From positions 1 to 5,321 of the forward strand of contig JAGUXD010000059.1 of assembly GCA_020062035.1 (NCBI GenBank): DNA of 5,321 nucleotides. The letters are read 5' to 3'. The position numbers were made by a program, and so were the translations under genes. This document shows, in pieces, positions 1-5,320 of the stretch; the stretch's first letter is position 1, and each line of letters opens with the position of its first letter. A model generated the notes under the pieces. That model worked only from the letters and a program-made list of their open reading frames with translations, did not search any database and had not been told where the DNA came from. The stretch is from Candidatus Brocadiia bacterium (GTDB lineage: Bacteria > Planctomycetota > MHYJ01 > JACQXL01).

Positions 1-1
1 C

Positions 2-2116
2 GGAAGGGTTATGGGGATACTGCTTTCTGAAGTAGACCGTATTGCTAAACGGCTTACTAATTTTTCTTCGCTTCATTCATCTATTAATAATGATAAGGAG
101 TTAAAAGAATTATCTGAAAAGCGACAGGATATAAAAGAACTCTTTGAGATTTCACTGAAATTAGAGGGTCTGGCAAGACATCCTTCTATCCATGCGGCTG
201 GTGTCGTAATTGCTGACAAACCACTTGATAACTATGTTCCGCTTTATTCAACTAACGGCATAGATACAACCCAGTATCCGATGGAGGCAATTCAGAGTAT
301 CGGGCTCTTAAAAGTGGATTTGCTCGGAATTGTTACTCTTGATATTATTGATACGGCGATTGAATTGATAGAAAAAAACCGTCACAATAAGATAGATATA
401 CAAAGTCTGACTCTGGATGATAGAAAAACTTATGAATTGCTATCTTCGGGAGGAACCAAGGGTGTCTTTCAATTGGAATCATCCGGTATGCAGGATATTC
501 TGCAGAAACTTAAACCTTCTAAGTTTGAAGATATAATCGCTGTTCTGGCTCTTCACAGACCCGGCCCTTTACATAGCGGAATGGTTGATAATTATATCAA
601 ATACAGACACCATCCAGAACAGATTACTTATCTGCATCCCTCACTTGAGGGGATTCTTAAAGAAACCTATGGTATTATTTTATATCAGGAGCAGGTAATG
701 AGGATTGCTAATAAACTCGGGAATTTTACACTCGCAGAAAGTGATGACCTTAGAAAAGCAATGGGTAAAAAGATACCTGAAATTATAAGCGAGTATCGTG
801 ATAAATTTATCCAGGGGGCAACTAAAAACGATATCCCAAAGCATATCGCAAACCAGATATTTGAAATAATGGAATATTTTGGTGGCTACGGTTTTAACAA
901 ATCACATTCAGCTGCATATGCAATGACCTCTTACCGAACCGCCTATCTCAAGGCAAATTATCCGGTAGAATTTCTGGCATCTCTATTAACTTATCATTCA
1001 TCTGATACTGATAAACTTTTAGAATATATTGAAGAATGCAATCGCTTAAAGATAAAAGTTGCTCCACCTGATATTAATGAGAGCCAGGGGGAGTTTACAG
1101 TTGATGGTGATGAGATTATCTACGGCTTAAGTGCTGTGAAAAATGTCGGCGTCAAGGCGGTAAAGTCCATCGTTCAGGCACGAGCAAAACAGCGTCACTT
1201 TACTTCTATCTATGATTTCTGTGAACGGCTTTCTCTCTCGGAGGTAGATAAATTGGTAATAGAAAGTTTAATTAAGGCAGGCGCATTTGACTCTATACTA
1301 AAATCCAGAACAGGTAAAAAGATAAACCGTAACCAATTCCTTCAGGGTTTAGAACAGATTATTTACATAGTCAATCAGCATCAACTTGACAGACGTCAGG
1401 GTCAATTAAATATTGTTAGTTCATCAGATAAATATACTTATCCGCCATTGCCAGATACACCTGAGTTATCTGAAGAAGAAACCTTATGCTATGAAAAGGA
1501 AAGTCTGGGGTTTTATGTCAGTGGACATCCACTTGTGAAATACGAAAAAACAATCAGAGAAATAACTTCCCTTCCCATAAATCAACTGCTCGCCAGAGAT
1601 GAGCCAATTGAGGAAGTAAAAATCTGCGGGATTATCTCTAATTTAGAAACAGTTGCTAGTAAGGGGAAACAGAGAGAAAAAACGGTTTATTTTAAGTTGC
1701 GTGATTTGAGCGGTGTGATTAATTCTGTGGTCTACTCTGAAGAACTGAAAAAATGCCGCCATCTTCTTCATAATAATAAGATTGTTTGTATCAGGGGTAG
1801 AATGGACTTCCGTAAGGGAGAGCCGATTATCAAGGTTAAAGAAATGGCGTCTATTGATAATCCGGAGGCAATGTATAATTGCGCTGTGATTGATATTTCT
1901 TTGACAGGTCTGCAGAATGATATTATCAATGGGTTAAAAGATGTGCTTCTGGCGCACCCCGGTAATTGTCAGGTAATTATAAAGGCAAAAACCCCTGCAA
2001 ACGAAATCGCACTGATAAAACTCTCTAATGATTACTCGGTCTCTATATCAAGTCGTTTTAGAGAAGATATTACTGAACTTCTGGGACAAGATGCATTGGG
2101 GTTTAGAATAGACTAA
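2..2116 (+). CDS. dnaE: DNA polymerase III alpha subunit, C-terminal ~704 residues (5' end outside window)
   Basis: Catalytic subunit of the replicative DNA polymerase holoenzyme (C-family polymerase), cytoplasmic, at the replication fork. The frame is open from base 2 and reads G-R-V before the first ATG at 11. This continues a conserved DnaE stretch (GRV-G---EVDRIAK), so that ATG is internal and the true start lies upstream. Visible in order: RH-S-HAAGVVIADKPL (about nt 177-233); the third catalytic Asp in GLLKVDLLGIVTL (Asp codon 317-319); GVFQLES and HRPGPLHSGM of the fingers; YGIILYQEQVM; LRKAMGKK; FGGYGFNKSHSAAYA (about nt 878-922); a helix-hairpin-helix-like segment (YGLSAVKNVG, about nt 1120-1150); ESLGFYVSGHPL (about nt 1500-1535); an OB fold (about nt 1611-1845); and a C-terminal tail ending FRID. 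Family members are usually about 1,100-1,170 aa, so the PHP domain and the paired catalytic aspartates (PD-D-DF) are missing only because of the window edge. The usual internal clamp-binding QxxLF position reads QLNIV. No frameshift is seen. Confidence 0.97.
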   Translation, partial: GRVMGILLSEVDRIAKRLTNFSSLHSSINNDKELKELSEKRQDIKELFEISLKLEGLARHPSIHAAGVVIADKPLDNYVPLYSTNGIDTTQYPMEAIQSIGLLKVDLLGIVTLDIIDTAIELIEKNRHNKIDIQSLTLDDRKTYELLSSGGTKGVFQLESSGMQDILQKLKPSKFEDIIAVLALHRPGPLHSGMVDNYIKYRHHPEQITYLHPSLEGILKETYGIILYQEQVMRIANKLGNFTLAESDDLRKAMGKKIPEIISEYRDKFIQGATKNDIPKHIANQIFEIMEYFGGYGFNKSHSAAYAMTSYRTAYLKANYPVEFLASLLTYHSSDTDKLLEYIEECNRLKIKVAPPDINESQGEFTVDGDEIIYGLSAVKNVGVKAVKSIVQARAKQRHFTSIYDFCERLSLSEVDKLVIESLIKAGAFDSILKSRTGKKINRNQFLQGLEQIIYIVNQHQLDRRQGQLNIVSSSDKYTYPPLPDTPELSEEETLCYEKESLGFYVSGHPLVKYEKTIREITSLPINQLLARDEPIEEVKICGIISNLETVASKGKQREKTVYFKLRDLSGVINSVVYSEELKKCRHLLHNNKIVCIRGRMDFRKGEPIIKVKEMASIDNPEAMYNCAVIDISLTGLQNDIINGLKDVLLAHPGNCQVIIKAKTPANEIALIKLSNDYSVSISSRFREDITELLGQDALGFRID

Positions 2117-2140
2117 ATACAAACATCGTGTGTTGTTTCT

Positions 2141-2154
2141 TATCCCTTACGGGA
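2141..2154. repeat. Small inverted repeat after dnaE (TCCC-ttac-GGGA)
   Basis: TCCC (2143-2146) and GGGA (2151-2154) form a 4-bp stem with a 4-nt loop, 27 nt after the dnaE stop codon. There is no T-run after it, so it is a poor Rho-independent terminator. The same TATCCC...ACGGGA arms occur, longer and nearly perfect, at 5225-5247. This is therefore better read as a short or decayed copy of that palindrome. Confidence 0.4.
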
Positions 2155-2165
2155 CGTATGGAACC

Positions 2166-2170
2166 GGAGG
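2166..2170 (+). promoter_or_regulatory. Shine-Dalgarno GGAGG in front of a 14-codon frame
   Basis: GGAGG lies 4 nt before an ATG at 2175. It is the only strong ribosome-binding match between dnaE and the hydrolase gene. It serves the short frame 2175-2219, not the hydrolase start at 2224, which is more than 50 nt away and in another frame. Confidence 0.4.
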
Positions 2171-2174
2171 CACT

Positions 2175-2219
2175 ATGCTCTGCGTTGGATCCCGCTCCAG
2201 CGAGAACGACATGACGTAA
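2175..2219 (+). CDS. Possible 14-codon upstream ORF (leader peptide), coupled to the next gene
   Basis: ATG at 2175 with GGAGG 4 nt upstream opens a 14-residue frame reading MLCVGSRSSENDMT, ending in TAA at 2217-2219. The stop is followed by only 4 nt before the ATG of the metallo-hydrolase at 2224, which has no Shine-Dalgarno sequence of its own. This layout would suit translational coupling, with a ribosome terminating on the short frame and reinitiating downstream. Against it: the peptide has no recognisable family, no run of one regulatory amino acid, and much of its DNA is a decayed palindromic repeat, so the frame may exist by chance. I recognise no function for the peptide itself. Confidence 0.3.
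   Translation: MLCVGSRSSENDMT
2185..2216. repeat. Decayed palindromic intergenic repeat abutting the hydrolase start
   Basis: The segment GGATCCCGCTCC-AGCGAGAACGACATGACG can fold as CGCT/AGCG around a 2-nt loop, with further imperfect pairs outward. It closely resembles the common palindromic intergenic repeat of the form GGATTCCCGCT...AGCGGGAATGACA that I recall from many bacterial genomes, with a few substitutions that break the stem. The resemblance is from memory, not a search. Its right end is only a few bases from the hydrolase ATG at 2224. Confidence 0.5.
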
Positions 2220-2223
2220 GACT

Positions 2224-2919
2224 ATGATAAAAGTAAAGACATTTATATTAGGTCCGTTACAGACATCCTGTTATTTAATGTATCATAATAATTCCCACCT
2301 GAGACGTGTCAGAAGCCCAGATAAATCTAGGTCAGGGTCGCCTCTGGAGACCGATGCGATTATAATTGATGCCGGCGGCGACCCTGCTGACATGATTAAA
2401 TGTATCCATCAGCAGGAACTTAAGCCCATTTATCTTTTCAATACCCACGGCCACATAGACCATATCCTCGGTAATCCCCAGATAAAAAAGGCATTTCCTA
2501 AGATAAAACTATGTATTCATCCGGCAGATGCCCCGATGCTAAAATCCGCAGGACATAACCTGTCCACAGAATTAGGATTTTCATTCGCTTCTCCTGAACC
2601 GGATAAACTTGTTCAGGAAGACGATGTGACCTCTTTTGGCTCTTTCCAACTTAGAATACTTCATCTACCCGGTCATACCAAAGGTGGTATCGGAATATTA
2701 TACCAACCTCCCAGTGGGCAGACCCCGATACTTTTTAGTGGAGATGCAATCTTTGCTGGAGGTGTTGGCAGAACCGATTTCCCAGGCGGCTCAATGTCCG
2801 AACTGATTACCAACATCAGAAAGAAAATCCTCTCGCTACCAGAGGAAACTATTATTTATCCGGGGCACGGAGAAAGCACCACTGTTGGAGACGAAAAACG
2901 TACCAACCCGTTTTTGTAA
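2224..2919 (+). CDS. Metallo-beta-lactamase-fold hydrolase, glyoxalase II-like, with a probable repeat-derived insert
   Basis: A 231-aa cytoplasmic hydrolase of the MBL superfamily, closest in motif pattern to the small hydroxyacylglutathione hydrolase-like proteins (YcbL/GloC type); substrate unknown. The start of the family is clear (K-FILGPLQTSCYLMY, residues 4-20). The binuclear metal site is complete: HGHIDH with H75, H77, D79 and H80; H151 in LPGHTKG; D174 in FSGDAIF; H215 in YPGHGE. The C-terminus TNPFL is typical. Relatives are usually about 205-215 aa. The excess is mostly at residues 23-43, where a short turn between the first two strands is expected but an Arg/Ser/Pro-rich segment is found before AIIIDAGG. 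The insert keeps the frame and lies away from the metal ligands, so the enzyme may still be active. ATG 2224 is chosen because an in-frame stop (TGA 2212-2214) closes the frame just upstream and the family N-terminus starts here. No Shine-Dalgarno sequence precedes it; coupling to the short frame 2175-2219 is possible. Confidence 0.92.
   Translation: MIKVKTFILGPLQTSCYLMYHNNSHLRRVRSPDKSRSGSPLETDAIIIDAGGDPADMIKCIHQQELKPIYLFNTHGHIDHILGNPQIKKAFPKIKLCIHPADAPMLKSAGHNLSTELGFSFASPEPDKLVQEDDVTSFGSFQLRILHLPGHTKGGIGILYQPPSGQTPILFSGDAIFAGGVGRTDFPGGSMSELITNIRKKILSLPEETIIYPGHGESTTVGDEKRTNPFL
2290..2352. repeat. In-frame palindromic insert inside the hydrolase gene
   Basis: This stretch encodes residues 23-43, which have no counterpart in the typical family pattern. 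It contains CTGAGACGTGTCAG (2299-2312), a palindrome with one mismatched pair. It also contains nested arms CCTGA (2298-2302) with TCAGG (2332-2336), and CCAGAT (2317-2322) with ATCTaGG (2325-2331). Its reverse complement carries CACgTCTCAGG followed directly by TGGGAAT. The downstream intergenic region has CACtTCTCAGG (5252-5262) and TGGGAAT (5269-5275), separated by six extra bases. The encoded peptide has four of the protein's eight arginines. I infer a mobile or repetitive palindromic element fixed in frame, comparable in principle to Rickettsia palindromic elements. Confidence 0.5.
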
Positions 2920-3030
2920 GACCCCGACCCCGATTTCATCGTGGCATCTGGGTGAGGTATAGGTCCGAAGGACTCCTTCTGAGAAAGTATCCCAATGTGA
3001 CACCACTCCGCCATAGGCTGATTCGCCTTT
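2920..3030. repeat. Cluster of degenerate inverted repeats downstream of the hydrolase
   Basis: Three structures lie in a GC-richer stretch without a gene. CCcCGAT/ATCGtGG (2928-2944, loop TTC) follows a doubled ACCCCG. GTCC-gaa-GGAC lies at 2963-2973. GGC-tgattc-GCC lies at about 3016-3027. The stretch also has AGTATCCC (2986-2993) then ACCACT (3002-3007), both found in the same order at 5223-5230 and 5250-5255. On the minus strand it has AGGCGA (3028-3023) and CTATGG (3016-3011), which are adjacent at 5260-5271 except for one shared base. I see no open reading frame worth calling. Confidence 0.45.
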
Positions 3031-3055
3031 GAAGGAAGAGGGGTAGAAGTGTGTA

Positions 3056-3081
3056 ATCCCGAATTTAGTCGGATTTTTCTT
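3056..3081 (+). terminator. Possible Rho-independent terminator between hydrolase and acyl-CoA dehydrogenase
   Basis: ATCC(C)GA (3056-3062) can pair with TCGGAT (3069-3074) across a 6-nt loop, with one bulged C, and a run TTTT-C-TT follows at once. The stem is short and weak, but the position is right to end transcription from the hydrolase side and it lies directly before a promoter-like sequence. It is about 137 nt beyond the hydrolase stop codon. Confidence 0.45.
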
Positions 3082-3108
3082 GACTAAGGTAAATAAGATA
3101 ACTAATCT
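3080..3108 (+). promoter_or_regulatory. Candidate sigma-70 type promoter for the dehydrogenase/ilvE operon
   Basis: TTGACT (3080-3085) matches the -35 consensus at five of six bases. After a 17-nt spacer, TAATCT (3103-3108) keeps the key T1, A2 and T6 of a -10 box. The spacer and surroundings are AT-rich. Transcription would start near 3115, giving a leader of about 40 nt that contains the ribosome binding site of the dehydrogenase. The -10 box is only a half match, so this is a reasonable candidate, not a firm call. Confidence 0.45.
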
Positions 3109-3140
3109 TTTTCTTACAGACCTTGATAGACATCAGGGCA

Positions 3141-3149
3141 GGAAGAGGG
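3141..3149 (+). promoter_or_regulatory. Ribosome binding site of the acyl-CoA dehydrogenase
   Basis: GGAAGAGGG, with GAGG as the likely pairing core, lies 4-5 nt before the ATG at 3154. It supports that start, as does the typical family N-terminus MDFRLSEEQ. Confidence 0.7.
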
Positions 3150-3153
3150 TTAA

Positions 3154-4293
3154 ATGGATTTCCGTTTAAGCGAAGAACAACAACTCTTAAAACAGACGAG
3201 CCGGGAATTTGCTGAGAAAGAACTCAAGCCCATTGCAGGAGAATTAGACCACTCGGCTAAATTTCCCACTGAGATAATCAAAAAACTTGCCGAATTGGGT
3301 TTTATGGGCATTCCGTTCCCTGAAAAATATGGTGGTGCAGGTTTAGATTATCTCTCTTATGCAATTGTGATAGAAGAGATATCCGCAGTTTGCGCATCCA
3401 CTGGTGTTATTGTCTCGGCACATACCTCTCTTTGTTGCGACCCGATTTACTTTGCAGGAACCGAAGAACAGAAACAGGAATTTCTTGTCCCTCTTGCTAA
3501 AGGTGAAAAGATAGGATGCCTGGGGCTGACTGAATCTTCGGCTGGCTCTGATGCGGCAAATATTAAAACAACTGCAATACTGGATGGTAATCACTGGCTC
3601 ATAAATGGTAGCAAACTCTTTATTACTAACGGCGCTCAGGCAGATATTTCTGTGATTACTGCATTGACTGATAAATCCAAAGGGCATCGGGGAATCTCCT
3701 GTTTTATTCTGGAAAAGGGAGCATCGGGCTTTAGAGTTGGCAAGATAGAGGATAAATTAGGCATCAAGGCATCATCAACCACAGAACTAATCTTTGAGGA
3801 TTGCCGGATACCAAAGGAGAATTTGCTCGGTCAACTGGGTGATGGTTTTAAGATAGCGATGCAAACCTTAGATGGTGGAAGGATTGGGATAGCGGCGCAG
3901 GCAGTTGGAATAGCAAGGGCGTCCCTTGAGGCCTCTATTAAATACTCCAAGGAACGTCTGCAGTTTAATCAGCCGATTGCTAATTTTCAGGCAATCCAAT
4001 GGATGCTCTCTGATATGGCAACCCAGATTGATGCAGCACGGCTTCTTACCCTACGTGCCGCTTCTTTGAAAGATAAAGGCGAAAGAGTAACTCAACAATC
4101 AGCGATGGCTAAATTATTCGCATCAGAAATTGCAACAAAGGCCGCTCACAAAGCCATCCAGATTCACGGCGGATATGGTTATACCAAAGATTATCCAATT
4201 GAGCGATATTATCGTGATGCCAGAATTACTGAAATCTACGAAGGAACATCGGAGATACAGAGAATAGTTATCGCCACAAACTTACTAAAATAA
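3154..4293 (+). CDS. Acyl-CoA dehydrogenase, short-chain / short-branched-chain type
   Basis: FAD flavoenzyme that introduces the 2,3-double bond into a short acyl-CoA and passes electrons to electron-transfer flavoprotein; cytoplasmic. At 379 aa it is the normal length for butyryl-CoA-type enzymes. The N-terminal helical domain spans about residues 1-115 (FAEKELKPIA, GGAGLDYLSYAIVIEEIS). The middle beta domain (about 119-215) has the FAD signature GLTESSAGSDAA (124-135) and W-INGSK-FITNG (148-160). The C-terminal helical domain (about 230-379) has LDGGRIGIAAQAVGIA, ERLQFNQPI (267-275) and the second signature Q-HGGYGYTKDYPIERYYRDA. The catalytic base is Glu363 in IYEGTSEIQR, the position used by short- and medium-chain enzymes and 2-methyl-branched-chain enzymes. 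Isovaleryl-CoA dehydrogenase uses another site, which makes that assignment unlikely. ilvE follows 18 nt downstream, so an acyl-CoA derived from branched-chain amino acids is a plausible substrate, but butyryl-CoA is equally possible. No ETF genes are in the window. Confidence 0.94.
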   Translation: MDFRLSEEQQLLKQTSREFAEKELKPIAGELDHSAKFPTEIIKKLAELGFMGIPFPEKYGGAGLDYLSYAIVIEEISAVCASTGVIVSAHTSLCCDPIYFAGTEEQKQEFLVPLAKGEKIGCLGLTESSAGSDAANIKTTAILDGNHWLINGSKLFITNGAQADISVITALTDKSKGHRGISCFILEKGASGFRVGKIEDKLGIKASSTTELIFEDCRIPKENLLGQLGDGFKIAMQTLDGGRIGIAAQAVGIARASLEASIKYSKERLQFNQPIANFQAIQWMLSDMATQIDAARLLTLRAASLKDKGERVTQQSAMAKLFASEIATKAAHKAIQIHGGYGYTKDYPIERYYRDARITEIYEGTSEIQRIVIATNLLK

Positions 4294-4298
4294 TTAAG

Positions 4299-4306
4299 AA
4301 AGGAGG
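4299..4306 (+). promoter_or_regulatory. Strong ribosome binding site of ilvE
   Basis: AAAGGAGG lies 5 nt before the ATG at 4312, within the 18-nt gap after the dehydrogenase stop. It is close to a perfect anti-16S match and clearly better than those of the other genes here, which suggests efficient translation of the second operon gene. Confidence 0.85.
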
Positions 4307-4311
4307 AATTT

Positions 4312-5190
4312 ATGGGGCTTTGTATTTATCTTAATGGGAAATTTTATGCCAGCCGTGACAAGGCACTAATTTCTGTCTATGACCACGGCTTTCTTTACGG
4401 CGACGGCGTCTTTGAGGGCATCAGGGTATATAACAGCAGAATCTTTAAACTCAAAGAACATATCAAGCGACTTTATCAATCAGCCATTTCTATTTTGCTA
4501 ACCATTCCGATTCCGGCTGAAAAGATGGAGAAATTGGTAATAGACACCTGCAGACGAAGTGGCTTAAAAGATATTTATGTAAGATTGGTGGTTTCTCGCG
4601 GGATGGGCGATTTAGGACTTGACCCGCGAAAATGTCCCTCGCCCACGATTGTTATTATGGCAGATAAAATCTCCTTATATCCGCCAGAAAAATATCTGAA
4701 CGGAATCAAAGTAATCTCTTCAGCCATTAGACGCAATAGACCTGACTGTATCAATTCACAAATCAAATCACTGAATTATCTTAATAATATCCTCGCTAAA
4801 ATAGAAACATTCAGATATGGAGCAGATGAGGCAATTATGCTCAATGATGAAGGTTATGTTTCCGAAGCAACTGCGGATAATATTTTTATCCTCAAAAACT
4901 CAAATAAATTATACACGCCTCCAGCATATTTAGGAATTCTAGAAGGGATTACACGGTACTGTGTAATTGACCTGGCAAAGAAAATGGACTACACCGTGAT
5001 AGAAGAACCATTTACCCTGCATGATATTTATACCGCAGAAGAATGCTTCTTAACCGGAACCGGTGCTGAACTTATTCCTGTAATAGAGATTGATGAACGG
5101 CTAATTGGTGCTGGTAAACCCGGTAAGCATTTTAAGAGATTGTTAGCGGCGTATCAAAAACTGACCCAGACCGAGGGTGTGAAGATATAG
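4312..5190 (+). CDS. ilvE: Branched-chain amino acid aminotransferase (PLP fold-type IV)
   Basis: Catalyses reversible transamination of Leu, Ile or Val with 2-oxoglutarate, the last biosynthetic or first catabolic step; cytoplasmic, PLP-dependent. The 292-aa length is normal for the family. Features in order: IYLNGKF at the N-terminus; SVYDHGFLYGDGVFEGIRVY (21-40), the family hallmark; H-KRLYQSA with Arg53; RLVVSRGMGDLGLDPR (91-106); Lys152 in IKSLNYLNNILAKIE, the expected PLP Schiff-base lysine; Glu185 in GYVSEATADNIF; LEGITR with Arg215; EEPFTLHDIYTAEECFLTGTGAELIPV near the C-terminus. The pattern resembles archaeal-type and thermophile IlvE more than the E. coli enzyme, whose lysine sits in a different local sequence. 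D-amino acid aminotransferase and aminodeoxychorismate lyase share the fold, but GVFEGIR-Y, SLNYLN and GLDPR favour IlvE. It is second in an operon with the acyl-CoA dehydrogenase. A hairpin starts right after its stop codon. Confidence 0.94.
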   Translation: MGLCIYLNGKFYASRDKALISVYDHGFLYGDGVFEGIRVYNSRIFKLKEHIKRLYQSAISILLTIPIPAEKMEKLVIDTCRRSGLKDIYVRLVVSRGMGDLGLDPRKCPSPTIVIMADKISLYPPEKYLNGIKVISSAIRRNRPDCINSQIKSLNYLNNILAKIETFRYGADEAIMLNDEGYVSEATADNIFILKNSNKLYTPPAYLGILEGITRYCVIDLAKKMDYTVIEEPFTLHDIYTAEECFLTGTGAELIPVIEIDERLIGAGKPGKHFKRLLAAYQKLTQTEGVKI

Positions 5191-5208
5191 CCCCGAAAGT
5201 ATTCGGGG
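5191..5208 (+). terminator. Perfect hairpin directly after the ilvE stop codon
   Basis: CCCCGAA (5191-5197) and TTCGGGG (5202-5208) form a perfect 7-bp stem with the 4-nt loop AGTA, starting at the base after the TAG stop. The bases after it, TCTGCTGT, are not a T-run, so as an intrinsic terminator it is incomplete. It could instead protect the 3' end of the mRNA from exonucleases or be one unit of the hairpin series that continues to the window edge. Confidence 0.5.
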
Positions 5209-5214
5209 TCTGCT

Positions 5215-5254
5215 GTGGAGGGAGTATCCCGTGCTCGAGTCACGGGAATACCAC
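5215..5254. repeat. Long near-perfect palindrome around CTCGAG
   Basis: GTATCCCGTG (5224-5233) is the reverse complement of CACGGGAATAC (5241-5251) apart from one extra A, with CTCGAGT between them. Outer arms GTGG (5215-5218) and CCAC (5251-5254) can also pair, across the asymmetric bulge AGGGAG. As RNA this would be a stable stem of 10 or more pairs. The inner arms are shared with the shorter structure at 2141-2154. Confidence 0.6.
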
Positions 5255-5276
5255 TTCTCAGGCGACTATGGGAATA

Positions 5277-5292
5277 ACGCGGCAATACGCGT
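5277..5292. repeat. ACGCG/CGCGT hairpin
   Basis: ACGCG (5277-5281) pairs with CGCGT (5288-5292) across the loop GCAATA. It is the third hairpin after ilvE. CG-rich arms like this are unusual against the AT-rich genes nearby. Confidence 0.45.
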
Positions 5293-5295
5293 CAG

Positions 5296-5320
5296 GGCCG
5301 GCGGGTTAAGCCCTCTGGCC
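5296..5320. repeat. GC-rich hairpin at the right edge of the window
   Basis: GGCCGGcGGG (5296-5305) and CCCtCTGGCC (5311-5320) pair over ten positions with one C-T mismatch and one G-T wobble; the loop is TTAAG. The element may continue past the window edge, so whether it belongs to a longer RNA or repeat cannot be decided here. No gene is visible between the ilvE stop and the edge. Confidence 0.5.

Noticed and set aside
11..13. ATG at 11 as the dnaE start codon
   Set aside because: The frame is open upstream and encodes G-R-V, which continues a conserved DnaE motif. The protein would also lack the PHP domain and two catalytic aspartates, so this Met is internal.
2296..2308. CTGAGA box resembling part of a TPP riboswitch
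   Set aside because: It is inside the open reading frame of the hydrolase, and no second conserved TPP segment lies nearby.
3049..3087. GTG-initiated 12-codon frame after GGAAGAGGGG
   Set aside because: It runs through the terminator hairpin and the -35 box of the promoter candidate, and its peptide shows nothing recognisable.
2117..3153. CRISPR array or tRNA in the repeat-rich gaps
   Set aside because: The repeated words are short, irregularly spaced and palindromic, with no regular spacers. No cloverleaf with a T-arm signature could be found.
3343..3687. 114-codon reading frame on the minus strand
   Set aside because: It lies wholly inside the acyl-CoA dehydrogenase gene, has no recognisable domain and is a shadow of that gene.
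4575..4766. 63-codon reading frame on the minus strand
   Set aside because: It lies wholly inside ilvE and has no family features or convincing ribosome binding site.
5215..5300. Adenosylcobalamin riboswitch-like words (GGGA...TCC-GTGC...GACTATGGGAA...GTCAGG)
   Set aside because: The word order is vaguely similar, but the conserved core after the first hairpin (the CCCGC-ACTGT block) and the closing GGAGACC box are absent. The stem is better explained as a simple palindrome.
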